NCBI GenBank assembly: GCA_963737405.1
Contig: CAVTSL010000007.1
Location: forward strand, 62,001 to 126,000
DNA from: JACCTU01 sp963737405
Lineage (GTDB): Bacteria; Actinomycetota; Thermoleophilia; Gaiellales; Gaiellaceae
Direction: 5' to 3'
DNA length: 64,000 nucleotides
A program made the translations under genes and the position numbers. A model generated the notes under the pieces. It saw only the letters and a list, made by a program, of their open reading frames with translations. It had not been told where the DNA came from and did no database searches. Every line of letters begins with the position of its first letter. Within the stretch, counting starts at the first letter, position 1. Of the stretch, positions 1 to 8,127 are shown one piece after another.

Positions 1-825
1 GACGACTTCGTCGCGTGGATGCCGAACGGCCACGTCTACGTGACCGAGAACGGGTGCTTCGCGAAGACGTTCGGCCTCAACGCCGACGACGAGCCGACGA
101 TCCACGGCGCGGTGACGCAGCCGGACTCGTACCTCGAGAACGTCTCGCAGCACGGTGACGACGTCGACTTCTACGACACGTCGTACACGCAGAACGGGCG
201 CGCGACGTTCCCGTTCCGCGTGATCGAGTCGGCGGCCGACCGCGACATCGAGGACGCGCACTTCCTGCTCATCCTCAACCGCAACGAGAACATCATCCCG
301 GCCGTGGCGAAGCTCGAGGGGCCGCAGGCAGCGGCCTTCTTCATGCTCGGCGAGACGCAGGGCACGAGCGCGGGCGGCGCGGACGAGGCCGGGAAGTTCC
401 TGCGCGTGCCCGGGACGAACCCGTTCTTCCCGATGCCGCACGACCTCCAGGGCAACCGCTTCCTCGAGCTGCTCGAGGAGCACCCGCTCGACGTGTACCT
501 CATGAACACCGGACGCGTCGGCGGGCCCGAGGACGACGAGCGCTCGAAGAAGGTCAGGATCAAGCACTCCTCTGCGATCGTGAAGGCGATCGCCGAGGGG
601 ACGATCGAGTGGGAGCTCGACCCGGACTTCCACTACCAGGTGGCGCGTCACGTGCCGGGGATCGACGACGAGGACGTCGACGTCCTCCAGCCGCGGCGGC
701 TCTACGAGGCGACGGGACGTGCCGAGGACTACCGCGCGCTCGCCGAGCGGTTCAAGAGCGAGCGCGCCGAGTTCCTGCGGAAGTTCCCGAGCCTCTCCGA
801 CGAGATCGTCGCGGCCGTCCGGTAG
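1..825 (+). CDS. pckA: Phosphoenolpyruvate carboxykinase, C-terminal part (cut by window edge)
   Basis: The reading frame is open from base 1, so the gene enters from outside and only the last 274 residues are visible. The segment matches the C-terminal half of PEP carboxykinase, probably the ATP-dependent type: DDFVAWMPNG, ENGCFAKTFGL, then the NRNENIIPAVAKLEG and GETQGTSAGG region that surrounds the nucleotide site in this family. The P-loop itself lies upstream and is not seen, so ATP versus GTP use is inferred. The enzyme interconverts oxaloacetate and PEP in the cytosol, linking the TCA genes downstream to gluconeogenesis. The stop at 823-825 is followed by a 35-base gap before a lipoprotein gene on the same strand. 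Confidence 0.75.
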   Translation, partial: DDFVAWMPNGHVYVTENGCFAKTFGLNADDEPTIHGAVTQPDSYLENVSQHGDDVDFYDTSYTQNGRATFPFRVIESAADRDIEDAHFLLILNRNENIIPAVAKLEGPQAAAFFMLGETQGTSAGGADEAGKFLRVPGTNPFFPMPHDLQGNRFLELLEEHPLDVYLMNTGRVGGPEDDERSKKVRIKHSSAIVKAIAEGTIEWELDPDFHYQVARHVPGIDDEDVDVLQPRRLYEATGRAEDYRALAERFKSERAEFLRKFPSLSDEIVAAVR

Positions 826-860
826 CGAAACCGCATGCGAGCGCCGGTCGTAGTCCTGAC

Positions 861-1271
861 GTGAAGCGCTCGGCCGTCGTCCTGCTCGCCGTCGTCGCCC
901 TCGCGGGTTGCGGGGGCAACGGCAGCGGCGGGGGCGGCTACGGCGGAGGCGGCGGCGGGACGACGACGGCGGCGGCGCCGGCCGCGACCGGGACGAAGCA
1001 GACCGTGTCGCTCGTCGACTACGCGCTCCAGCCGAAGACGATCCGGCTCGACAAGCCCGGGACCTACACGTTCGAGGCGACGAACGACGGCCAGACCGAG
1101 CACGCGCTCGAGATCGAGGGCAACGGCGTCGAGGAAGAGACCGAGACGCTCGCTCCGGGAGCCAAGGGAACGATCACCGTCGAGCTCAAGATGGGCGAGT
1201 ACGAGATGTACTGCCCGATCGACAGCCACCGCGACCGGGGCATGGAAGGCAGCCTCGACGTCGCCGGCTAG
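861..1271 (+). CDS. Cupredoxin-like lipoprotein (type 1 copper protein)
   Basis: A 136-residue exported protein with a GTG start chosen because it opens a short basic n-region and a hydrophobic stretch ending in a lipobox, ALAGCG, at about residue 20. A Gly/Thr/Ala-rich linker leads to a plastocyanin-type beta sandwich. Candidate copper ligands are all present: His in TEHALE, then Cys, His and Met in YCPIDSHRDRGM. It is therefore likely a membrane-anchored electron carrier or copper chaperone outside the cytoplasmic membrane. Its partner is not in view. Its TAG stop shares the four bases CTAG with the stop of the convergent aminopeptidase. Confidence 0.8.
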   Translation: MKRSAVVLLAVVALAGCGGNGSGGGGYGGGGGGTTTAAAPAATGTKQTVSLVDYALQPKTIRLDKPGTYTFEATNDGQTEHALEIEGNGVEEETETLAPGAKGTITVELKMGEYEMYCPIDSHRDRGMEGSLDVAG

Positions 1272-2467
1272 ATCTGCCAGTTGCCGTCGCGGAGGATCGG
1301 CACGCGTGAGCCGTCCGTCGCGACGCCGGTCACTGCGACCTCGTCGCTCCCGATCATGAAGTCGAGGTGGAGCTCCGAGCGGTTGATCCGCCCGCGGTCC
1401 TCCTCGCCGACGAGCGACTCGTACGCGCCGCCGAGTGCGAGATGGCTCGCCGCGTTCTCGTCGAGCAGCGTGTTGTAGAAGACCGTCCCGAGCGGGCCGA
1501 TGCGTCCCTCGCGGTCGACGAGCGCGACCTCGCCGAGCCGTCGGGCGCCCTCGTCCACCGATGCCCGTCCGCGGAGTGCCTCCCCGCCCACGTCCGCGTC
1601 GATCTCGACGGCCCGACCGCCCTCGAAGCGCACGCGGATCCCCTCGATCAGCGTCCCGTCGTTCAGCACGAGCGGCCGCGTCGAGCGGACGACGCCCTCG
1701 GCTCGCGCCGGGTCGGGTGTGCTCGTGAGCTCCTCCGAGGGGAGGTTCGCCACGAACCCGAGACCGTCGACAGTCGTCTCGGTCGCGTTCTGCCAGTTCG
1801 AGGTCGGCAAGAGGCCGACGATGAGGTCTGTCCCGGGGCCTTCGAAGTGGACCGAGTCGAGCCTGAGCTCCGAAAGCCTCCGCCCCACGTCGCCGGTCTG
1901 CGCGAAGCGCTCGCGCCACGCGGCAACGGGATCGTCGGCGTCGAGGCGTGTCACATACGAGATCTCCTCCCAGAGCCGTGCAAGCGGATCGTCCGCGTCC
2001 GGATACACCTGGCGCCCCCACCCCTCGGTCGGGCCCGGCATCACGAGCCAGTTCGTCGTCCTGTCGTTGATGACGCCGAAGTTCTCCTTCACGCGCGGGA
2101 GCAGATCACGGCCGATGCGTGCCGGGTCGAGGTCGTTCAGGAGCCCGGGATGCGTGGCGCCTGCGATCGAGATGTGCGCGCCGTGCAGCTCGCCGAGCCC
2201 GAGGGCACGCTGCCCGTACCACGGCGGGACGTAGTCGAGCGTCGACTCCTCGGCGTGCTCGATCCGCACGCGCTTGACGTGTGGGTCGAAGTACCAGACG
2301 TCGACGAATCGCGCGCCGCGCCGGTACGCGTGCGCGACGATCGTGCGCGCGAGCTCGTGCTGTCCGTACTCGGCGTTGACGTTGACGACCTGCCCGGGCT
2401 GCACGTTCGCGCCGTACTCGACGGCGAGCTGCGCAAGCCGCTCGCGGAGCTGCGTTCGGTCGTCCAC
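1268..2467 (-). CDS. M29-family aminopeptidase, copy 1
   Basis: A 399-residue protein with a GTG start, matching the thermophilic aminopeptidase (AmpS/AmpT, M29) family in length and order. The C-terminal metal site is visible: Glu in PSEELTSTPD, Glu in RLGEVALVD, His in DENAASHLALGG and the HxD pair in SELHLDFMIG. These cytosolic two-metal enzymes release N-terminal residues from peptides. A clear paralogue lies at 62562-63776 and shares the whole domain and the same C-terminal motifs. It is divergent from the recombinase pair across only 37 bases. Copy 1 has no obvious operon partner. Confidence 0.85.
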   Translation of the reverse strand: MDDRTQLRERLAQLAVEYGANVQPGQVVNVNAEYGQHELARTIVAHAYRRGARFVDVWYFDPHVKRVRIEHAEESTLDYVPPWYGQRALGLGELHGAHISIAGATHPGLLNDLDPARIGRDLLPRVKENFGVINDRTTNWLVMPGPTEGWGRQVYPDADDPLARLWEEISYVTRLDADDPVAAWRERFAQTGDVGRRLSELRLDSVHFEGPGTDLIVGLLPTSNWQNATETTVDGLGFVANLPSEELTSTPDPARAEGVVRSTRPLVLNDGTLIEGIRVRFEGGRAVEIDADVGGEALRGRASVDEGARRLGEVALVDREGRIGPLGTVFYNTLLDENAASHLALGGAYESLVGEEDRGRINRSELHLDFMIGSDEVAVTGVATDGSRVPILRDGNWQI

Positions 2468-2504
2468 GGGGAGGCGATCCTAACGCCGCGCCGAACCTCC
2501 CTGC

Positions 2505-3329
2505 GTGGACGCCCTCGAGCGCTTCCTGGCTTCGCCGTCCCTCTCGGAGGCGACGCGCCGCTCGTACCGGTTCGATCTCGAGCCGTTCGTCGCGTGGCTG
2601 AACGCGCGCAAGACGACGCTCGAGCAGATCGACGCGCGCGTGCTCTCGGAGTACGCGGCGGAGCTCGGGCGGGACCGCCGCAGGCTCGCGCCGGCGACGA
2701 TCGCGCGCAAGCTCGCCGCGATCCGGTCGTTCCTGCGACACGCACTCGGCGCTGCCCGCGTGCCCGAGGGGTCGTTCGCGCCGCGACGGGCGAGAAGGCT
2801 GCCGGACGTCCCGCGCACCGCCGACGTCGACGCGGCGATCGAGGGCGCGAGCGGCGAGGGGCCGCTCGCGCTTCGGAACCGCGCGCTGCTCGAGCTGGTC
2901 TACTCGGCGGGCCTGCGCTCGCGCGAGGCGATCTCGCTCGACCTCGGCGACGTCGACTTCGAGCAGGAGACGGTCCACGTGCACGGCAAGGGCGGCAAGG
3001 AGCGCGTCGTCCCGCTCGGCGAGGAAGCGTCGCACTGGCTCGCCCGCTACCTGCGCGAGGCTCGTCCGGAGCTCGTGCGCGGCGCCGAGGCGGCCGTCTT
3101 TCTCTCGGCGCGCGGACGCCGTCTCGACACGAGCACGCTCAGACGCATCTGCCCGAACCCGCACAAGCTCCGGCACGCGTTCGCGACCCACCTGCTCGAG
3201 GGCGGCGCCGATCTCCGGACGATCCAGGAGCTCCTCGGCCACTCGTCGCTCTCGACGACGCAGGTCTACAGCCACGTCGACGGAAAGCGCCTCAGGCGCG
3301 TCTATGACCGAGCCCATCCCCGATCCTGA
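2505..3329 (+). CDS. xerC: Tyrosine recombinase, XerC-like
   Basis: A 274-residue tyrosine recombinase with a GTG start. The N-terminal SAM-like core-binding domain spans about residues 1-85, followed by the catalytic domain with Arg in SAGLRSREAI, Lys in HGKGGKERVV, HKLRHAF (HxxR), LLGHSS and the nucleophile Tyr in TQVYSHV. The stretch between the RGRRLD strand and the HxxR box is about 10-15 residues shorter than in standard XerC/XerD. It overlaps the next recombinase by 26 bases, so the two are co-translated. XerC and XerD usually act together at dif to resolve chromosome dimers; which copy plays which role is inferred. No dif-like site was recognised nearby. Confidence 0.8.
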   Translation: MDALERFLASPSLSEATRRSYRFDLEPFVAWLNARKTTLEQIDARVLSEYAAELGRDRRRLAPATIARKLAAIRSFLRHALGAARVPEGSFAPRRARRLPDVPRTADVDAAIEGASGEGPLALRNRALLELVYSAGLRSREAISLDLGDVDFEQETVHVHGKGGKERVVPLGEEASHWLARYLREARPELVRGAEAAVFLSARGRRLDTSTLRRICPNPHKLRHAFATHLLEGGADLRTIQELLGHSSLSTTQVYSHVDGKRLRRVYDRAHPRS

Positions 3330-4233
3330 GCTCGACGGCTTCCTCGCGCTGCTCGCGGCCCGCCGCGCGCCGCGCACGGTCGACGCGTACCGGCGCGACC
3401 TCGAGCACTTCCGGCGGTGGCTCGGTGCCGCACCTTCCGGCGCAACGACCGACCAGCTCGAGAGCTATGTCGCGCAGCTCCGAGCCGACGGGCTCTCGCC
3501 CGCGACGATCGCGCGCCGGCTCGCGTCGCTTCGCTCGCTCTACCGGCACCTGATGCTCCTCGGCGCGCGCGCCGACAACCCGGCCGCCGAGCTCGCATCG
3601 CCGCGCCGCGTGCGACGGCTGCCGCGCACGCTCTCGCCCTCCGAGGCGGAGCGCCTGATCGAGGCCGCGAACGGGACGACGCCGCGCGCGCTCCGCGACT
3701 CCGCGATCGTCGAGCTGCTGTACGGCGCGGGCCTTCGCGTCGGCGAGCTCGTCTCGCTCGACAAGGGCAGCGTCGACCTCGACGAGCGCCTCGTCCGCGC
3801 GCTCGGGAAAGGCTCGAAGGAGCGGATCGTCCCGGTCGGCCGCCGCGCCGTCGACGCGCTGCGTCGCTATCTGAGCCGCGGGCGCCCGTACCTCGACACC
3901 CGCCACCGCCCGGAGCTCTTCCTGAACGCAAAGGGCGGGCCGCTGACGCGCGCCGGCGTCTTCCTCATCCTGCGGCGCCTCGCCGGAAAGGCCGGGCTCG
4001 AGCCGGAACGCATCCATCCGCACCTGCTCCGGCACTCCTTTGCGACGCACCTGCTCGAGGGCGGCGCCGACCTCCGGAGCGTCCAGGAGATGCTCGGCCA
4101 CGCCGACCTCGCGACGACCGAGCTCTACACGCACGTCTCCGACTCGCGACGCCGCGAGCTGTACTTCCGCGCACACCCACATGCGCGCAGGCGTTTGGAA
4201 GCTCGCCGAACGGCAAAGGGCGAACATGAATGA
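3304..4233 (+). CDS. xerD: Tyrosine recombinase, XerD-like
   Basis: A 309-residue tyrosine recombinase starting with ATG inside the end of the previous gene. All catalytic residues are visible: Arg in GAGLRVGELV, Lys in GKGSKERIV, HLLRHSFATH, LGHADL and Tyr in TELYTHV. Full-length spacing makes it the more canonical XerD of the pair. The C-terminal tail (about 20 residues, rich in Arg and Lys) is an addition. Its TGA overlaps the ATG of a 56-residue membrane/zinc-ribbon protein (ATGA), so three genes form one translational unit. Neighbours are housekeeping genes, not phage genes, which favours chromosome resolution over a mobile-element integrase. Confidence 0.85.
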   Translation: MTEPIPDPELDGFLALLAARRAPRTVDAYRRDLEHFRRWLGAAPSGATTDQLESYVAQLRADGLSPATIARRLASLRSLYRHLMLLGARADNPAAELASPRRVRRLPRTLSPSEAERLIEAANGTTPRALRDSAIVELLYGAGLRVGELVSLDKGSVDLDERLVRALGKGSKERIVPVGRRAVDALRRYLSRGRPYLDTRHRPELFLNAKGGPLTRAGVFLILRRLAGKAGLEPERIHPHLLRHSFATHLLEGGADLRSVQEMLGHADLATTELYTHVSDSRRRELYFRAHPHARRRLEARRTAKGEHE

Positions 4234-4400
4234 ACGGAATCACTCCTCAACTCGTCGGTCTGCTGGCCGCGACGGGCGTGGGTGTGTGGATGGCCGTCGC
4301 CGGCGTGCAGAAGAACGCCCTCGAGTGGAAGCGGCAGAAGCGCACCTGTCCCTCGTGCGGCCGGGAGATCCAGGGCCGCACCTGCGGCCACCATCTCTAG
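4230..4400 (+). CDS. Small membrane protein with zinc-ribbon tail, coupled to xerD
   Basis: A 56-residue gene whose ATG overlaps the xerD stop in the sequence ATGA. Residues 6-27 are hydrophobic and could form one membrane helix. A basic stretch (EWKRQKR) follows, then CPSCGREI and TCGHH, giving a possible Cys/His zinc knuckle at the C terminus. I do not recognise the family. The coupling to xerD, the codon use matching its neighbours and the clean stop 4 bases from the convergent HEAT gene support a real gene. A role in placing the recombinase near the membrane or divisome would be speculation. Confidence 0.6.
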   Translation: MNGITPQLVGLLAATGVGVWMAVAGVQKNALEWKRQKRTCPSCGREIQGRTCGHHL

Positions 4401-4404
4401 ACCG

Positions 4405-4905
4405 CTAGCGCGGCGCGCCCGACTTCTTGCGGAGGAGCTCCGCGACCTTGCCCGCCGTCTCGCGCAGCTCTCGGTTCTGCTCGTCGTCCTCCGCCAGCCC
4501 CTTCAGCAGGCGGATCGTGTCCGGCTGCGGCGACGCGTTCTTCAGGCAGACGATCGCCAGCCGCCGGACGGCCTCGTTGCCGTCCGCGCTCGCGAGCGAG
4601 TGCAGCTTCGGCCGCACCTGGTTGACGACGCCCGGATGGTCGCGCGAGAGCGACTCGAGCGCGACGAGCGCCGAACCGCGGCAGGCCGGGCTGTCGTCCT
4701 CGAGCCCGCGGCGCAGGAGCTCGGTCTTCTGGCGGAAGCGGAACTGCGCGATCGCGCGGTAGGCCTGCGCGCGCACCCGGAAGTCAGGGTCGCGCGCCGC
4801 CATCTCGAGCTCGTCGTCCCACTGGAGCCGCAGCGTCGCGAGCGCCTTCTCGTCGCCCGCGGTCGCGAGCTCCTCCGCCTGCGCGGCGGCCTCGGCGAGC
4901 GTCAA
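4405..4905 (-). CDS. HEAT-repeat protein, coupled to citrate synthase
   Basis: A 166-residue all-helical protein. The TTG start is chosen because it overlaps the citrate synthase stop as TTGA; no ATG or GTG is available at the domain start. Helical repeats with the HEAT pattern are visible, for example DPDFRVRAQAYRAI, DDSPACRGSALVAL and NEAVRRLAIVCL, spaced about 37 residues. Such scaffolds bind proteins and have no catalytic residues. Its partner is unknown, though coupling to the citrate synthase gene hints at co-regulation. It ends in a basic tail (LLRKKSGAPR). Confidence 0.7.
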   Translation of the reverse strand: MTLAEAAAQAEELATAGDEKALATLRLQWDDELEMAARDPDFRVRAQAYRAIAQFRFRQKTELLRRGLEDDSPACRGSALVALESLSRDHPGVVNQVRPKLHSLASADGNEAVRRLAIVCLKNASPQPDTIRLLKGLAEDDEQNRELRETAGKVAELLRKKSGAPR

Positions 4906-5981
4906 GCCGGTTGGAGCGACCTGGGCGCCGGGCCGACGTACTTCGCCGAAGGCCGGAACAGCCGCCCGGTCCGCTTCTGCTCGAGGATGTGCGCCGACCA
5001 GCCGGCGACGCGCGAGCACGCGAACATCGCGGGCGCGAGCGGCGGCGGGATCTCGGCTGCGTCGAGGACGACGGCGGAGTAGTACTCGACGTTCGTCGCG
5101 AGCACGCGCTCGGGATGCCGCTCCTGAAGGACGCGGAGCGCGACCTGCTCGAGCTCCTCCGCGACGTCGATGTTCGGCGCACCGAGCTCGCGGGCTGTGC
5201 GCTTCAGCACGCGGGAGCGCGGATCCTCGGCGCGGTAGACGCGGTGGCCGAAGCCCATGATCCGCCTGCCGCTCTCGAGCGCGTCGCGCACCCACTTCTC
5301 CGCGTCGCCGAGCTCCGCGACCTCCTCGAGCATCGGCTTCACGTACGCGGGCGCGCCGCCGTGCAGCGGGCCGGAGAGCGCGCCGACGGCCGACGAGAGC
5401 GACGCGCCGCAGTCCGCGCCGGTCGACGCGGTCACGCGCGCGGTGAACGTCGAGGCGTTCAGGCCGTGCTCCGCGGTGCAGATCCAGTAGGTGTCGATCG
5501 CCTTCACGTGCTTCGGGTCGGCCTCGCCGCGCCAGCGGAGCAGGAACTTCTCGGCCGCGGTCGTCCCTTTCGCGACGACGTCGTCCGGCGCCGGCTCGCG
5601 GCCGTCGGCGACGGCGGCGGAGCGCGCGACGATGCCCATCATCTGCGCGGAGAGCCGGCCGAGGTCCTCGCGCGCCTGCGCGTCGGAGATCTCGTTCAGC
5701 TTGCCGAGCTTCCAGGTGCCCGCAAGCCGCGCCGTCTCCGCCTGGAGGTCCGCCGGTGCGTTCCCGGTCAGGGCCGCAGGCTCGTACGGCTCGGGGTCGG
5801 GCATCTTCGAGCTCAGGTCGTTGTCGACGAGGAGCCCCCACACGTTCTCGTAGGGGTAATGGCCGACGAGCTCTTCGATGTCGACGCCGCGGTAGCGGAG
5901 CGATCCGCCCTCGCGGTCGGGCTCTGCGATCTCGGTCTCGACGGCGACGACGCCCTCGAGGCCAGGCTTGAAGTCGTTCAT
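4902..5981 (-). CDS. gltA: Citrate synthase
   Basis: A 359-residue enzyme condensing oxaloacetate and acetyl-CoA to citrate, first step of the TCA cycle. The length fits the short dimeric type of Gram-positive bacteria and archaea. The active-site histidines lie in AEHGLNASTFTAR and SGPLHGGAP, and the substrate-binding GFGHRVYRAEDPR is intact. The ATG at 5981 is preferred over an upstream in-frame start because MNDFKPGLEGVVA is the usual N terminus (GL.GV.A). It is divergent from isocitrate dehydrogenase across a 131-base region packed with hairpins, so TCA genes face each other here. A methylcitrate synthase role cannot be excluded. Confidence 0.9.
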   Translation of the reverse strand: MNDFKPGLEGVVAVETEIAEPDREGGSLRYRGVDIEELVGHYPYENVWGLLVDNDLSSKMPDPEPYEPAALTGNAPADLQAETARLAGTWKLGKLNEISDAQAREDLGRLSAQMMGIVARSAAVADGREPAPDDVVAKGTTAAEKFLLRWRGEADPKHVKAIDTYWICTAEHGLNASTFTARVTASTGADCGASLSSAVGALSGPLHGGAPAYVKPMLEEVAELGDAEKWVRDALESGRRIMGFGHRVYRAEDPRSRVLKRTARELGAPNIDVAEELEQVALRVLQERHPERVLATNVEYYSAVVLDAAEIPPPLAPAMFACSRVAGWSAHILEQKRTGRLFRPSAKYVGPAPRSLQPA

Positions 5982-6017
5982 CGGGCTGGAATCTACCCGA
6001 CTGCTTCCTGGCTCCCG

Positions 6018-6091
6018 GCGGGGGAACCATCGCACGGTTCCCCCGCACCCCCTCCCTTGGTCCGCTTCGCGGACAGGCGCCTCGCGGCGCC
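6018..6091. other. Three consecutive hairpins between citrate synthase and isocitrate dehydrogenase
   Basis: The 131-base divergent gap contains three perfect inverted repeats in a row: an 11-bp stem at 6018-6028/6036-6046 with a 7-base loop, a 6-bp stem at 6060-6065/6069-6074, and a 6-bp stem at 6076-6081/6086-6091. There is no T-run, so they are not simple terminators. They occupy the space where both promoters must lie. Confidence 0.6.
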
Positions 6092-6112
6092 CGATACAGT
6101 CCGCCCCCGGGA

Positions 6113-7204
6113 ATGGCCCACCGTGTGACATTGATCCCCGGCGACGGCACGGGTCCGGAGCTGACCGAAGCGACGCGCCGCGTGCTCGAGGCGACCGGCG
6201 TCGAGTTCGACTGGGACGTCCAGCCGGCCGGCGAGGAGGTCATGCACGAGCACGGCGGCAACCCGCTGCCGGAGCCGACGCTCGAGTCGATCCGGAAGAA
6301 CGGCGTCGCGCTGAAGGGCCCGATCACGACGCCCGTTGGCGGCGGCTTCCGCTCCGTCAACGTCGGCCTCCGGAAGGCGCTCGACATGTACGCGCAGGTG
6401 CGCCCGTGCAAGAGCTACCCGGGCGTGCGCTCGCGCTTCGAGGACGTCGACCTCGTGATCATCCGCGAGAACACCGAGGATCTCTACGCGGGGATCGAGT
6501 ACGAGCAGGGAACGCCGGACGCCGAGGAGCTGATCTCGTGGATCGAGTCGAAGGGCGGCTCGCTCCGCTGGCGCGACGCCGGGATCTCGATCAAGCCGAT
6601 CTCGGTCACCGGCACGCGCCGCATCTTCGAGTTCGCGTTCGACTACGCGCGGAAGATGGGCCGCCGCAAGGTGACGGCGGTGCACAAGGCGAACATCATG
6701 AAGTTCAGCGACGGGCTCTGGCTGCGCGTCGCCCGGGAGGTCGCGGCCGAGAACCCGGACGTCGACTTCGACGACCGGATCGTGGACAACATGTGCATGC
6801 AGCTCGTGCAGCGCCCCGAGGAGTACGACGTGCTCGTGCTCCCGAACCTCTACGGCGACGTCCTCTCCGACCTCTGCGCCGGCATGATCGGCGGGCTCGG
6901 GATGGCGCCGGGCGCGAACTACGGCGACGACGCGGCGGTCTTCGAGCCGACGCACGGCTCGGCGCCGAAGTACGCCGGCCAGAACAAGGTCAACCCGATG
7001 GCGCAGCTCCTCTCGGGGATGCTGATGCTGCGCCACCTCGGCGAGGACGAGGCAGCGGACAACCTCGAGCGTGCGATCGCCGACGTGATCCGCGAGGGCG
7101 AGAGCGTCACGTACGACATGAAGCCGACCCGCGACGACCCGACCGCCGTCGGGACGAGCGAGGTCGCGGACGCACTGATCGAGAAGCTCGGAGTGCGCGT
7201 CTGA
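6113..7204 (+). CDS. icd: Isocitrate dehydrogenase (NAD(P)+)
   Basis: A 363-residue beta-decarboxylating dehydrogenase converting isocitrate to 2-oxoglutarate. The N-terminal IPGDGTGPE, the substrate loop RPCKSYPGVRS, RENTEDLYAGIE, the catalytic region VHKANIMKFSDG and the metal-binding Asp residues in LPNLYGDVLSDL are all present. The cofactor loop reads HGSAPKYAGQNKVNP; the Lys-Tyr pair matches the NADP+-specific E. coli enzyme (K344/Y345), and a Tyr follows in VTYD, but the Arg equivalent to R395 is absent, so cofactor use is uncertain. The stop TGA overlaps the malate dehydrogenase ATG by one base, so icd and mdh are co-translated. Isopropylmalate dehydrogenase is less likely given the VRP/NLYGDV pattern. 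Confidence 0.85.
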   Translation: MAHRVTLIPGDGTGPELTEATRRVLEATGVEFDWDVQPAGEEVMHEHGGNPLPEPTLESIRKNGVALKGPITTPVGGGFRSVNVGLRKALDMYAQVRPCKSYPGVRSRFEDVDLVIIRENTEDLYAGIEYEQGTPDAEELISWIESKGGSLRWRDAGISIKPISVTGTRRIFEFAFDYARKMGRRKVTAVHKANIMKFSDGLWLRVAREVAAENPDVDFDDRIVDNMCMQLVQRPEEYDVLVLPNLYGDVLSDLCAGMIGGLGMAPGANYGDDAAVFEPTHGSAPKYAGQNKVNPMAQLLSGMLMLRHLGEDEAADNLERAIADVIREGESVTYDMKPTRDDPTAVGTSEVADALIEKLGVRV

Positions 7205-8127
7205 TGCGCCGCAAGGTCACGGTCGTCGGCGCGGGGAACGTCGGCGCGACGTGCGCGCAGGTGCTCGCGCAGCGCGACTACGCGAACGTCGTCCTCGTCG
7301 ACATCAAGGAGAACCTGCCCCAGGGCAAGGCGCTCGACATCGACCAGATGGGCGCGGTGCTCGGGTTCGAGCCGAGCGTCGTCGGGTCGAACGGCTACGA
7401 CGAGACCGCCGGCTCCGAGGTGGTCGTGATCACCGCCGGCCTCCCGCGCTCGCCGGGGATGAGCCGCGACGACCTCGTCACGACGAACGAGAAGATCGTC
7501 ACCTCGGTCACCGAGCAGGTCGTCGCGCACTCGCCCGAGGCGGTGCTGATCGTCGTCTCGAACCCCCTCGACGCGATGTGCCACGTCGCGCAGAAGGTCT
7601 CCGGCTGGCCGCGCGAGCGCGTCTTCGGCATGGCGGGGATCCTCGACACCGCGCGGTTCGCGACGTTCATCGCGTGGGAGACCGGCGCATCGGTGAAGGA
7701 CGTCACCGCGATGGTGCTCGGCGGCCACGGCGACCAGATGGTCCCCGTCGTGAGCGCGACGACCGTCGGCGGCGTTCCGCTGACGAAGCTCGTCGCGGAG
7801 GACAGGATCGACGAGATGGTCGAGCGGACGCGGAAGGGCGGCGGCGAGATCGTGAACCTGCTCGGCACGTCGGCCTGGTACGCACCGGGCGCAGCCGCGG
7901 CGCAGATGGTCGACGCGATCTGCCTCGACGAGAAGCGCGTGCTCCCCTGCACGGCCCTGCTCGAGGGCGAGTACGGGATCGACGGGCTGTACATGGGAGT
8001 CCCGGTCAAGCTCGGCGCGAAGGGCATCGAGGAGATCGTCGAGCTGGACCTGAACGACCAGGAGCGCGCGTGGCTCGACGAGTCGTCCGCGGCCGTGCGC
8101 GACGTGGTCGGCGTCCTGACCACCTGA
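7204..8127 (+). CDS. mdh: Malate dehydrogenase, LDH-like type
   Basis: A 307-residue NAD-dependent dehydrogenase oxidising malate to oxaloacetate. The Rossmann motif VGAGNVGATCA is followed by VLVDI, whose Asp favours NAD+. The active-site loop GLPRSPGMSRDDL carries the Arg residues that distinguish malate from lactate dehydrogenase, and the catalytic His is in LGGHGDQMVP. It overlaps icd by one base. Its stop codon lies inside the first arm of a 12-bp hairpin that extends to the ribosome-binding site of the next gene, so translation of mdh could open that structure. Confidence 0.9.
   Translation: MRRKVTVVGAGNVGATCAQVLAQRDYANVVLVDIKENLPQGKALDIDQMGAVLGFEPSVVGSNGYDETAGSEVVVITAGLPRSPGMSRDDLVTTNEKIVTSVTEQVVAHSPEAVLIVVSNPLDAMCHVAQKVSGWPRERVFGMAGILDTARFATFIAWETGASVKDVTAMVLGGHGDQMVPVVSATTVGGVPLTKLVAEDRIDEMVERTRKGGGEIVNLLGTSAWYAPGAAAAQMVDAICLDEKRVLPCTALLEGEYGIDGLYMGVPVKLGAKGIEEIVELDLNDQERAWLDESSAAVRDVVGVLTT

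Noticed and set aside
2505..4233. Xer genes as integrase of a prophage or integrative element
   Set aside because: No phage, conjugation or attachment-site signatures nearby; flanked by housekeeping genes; the only tRNA in the window is 35 kb away.
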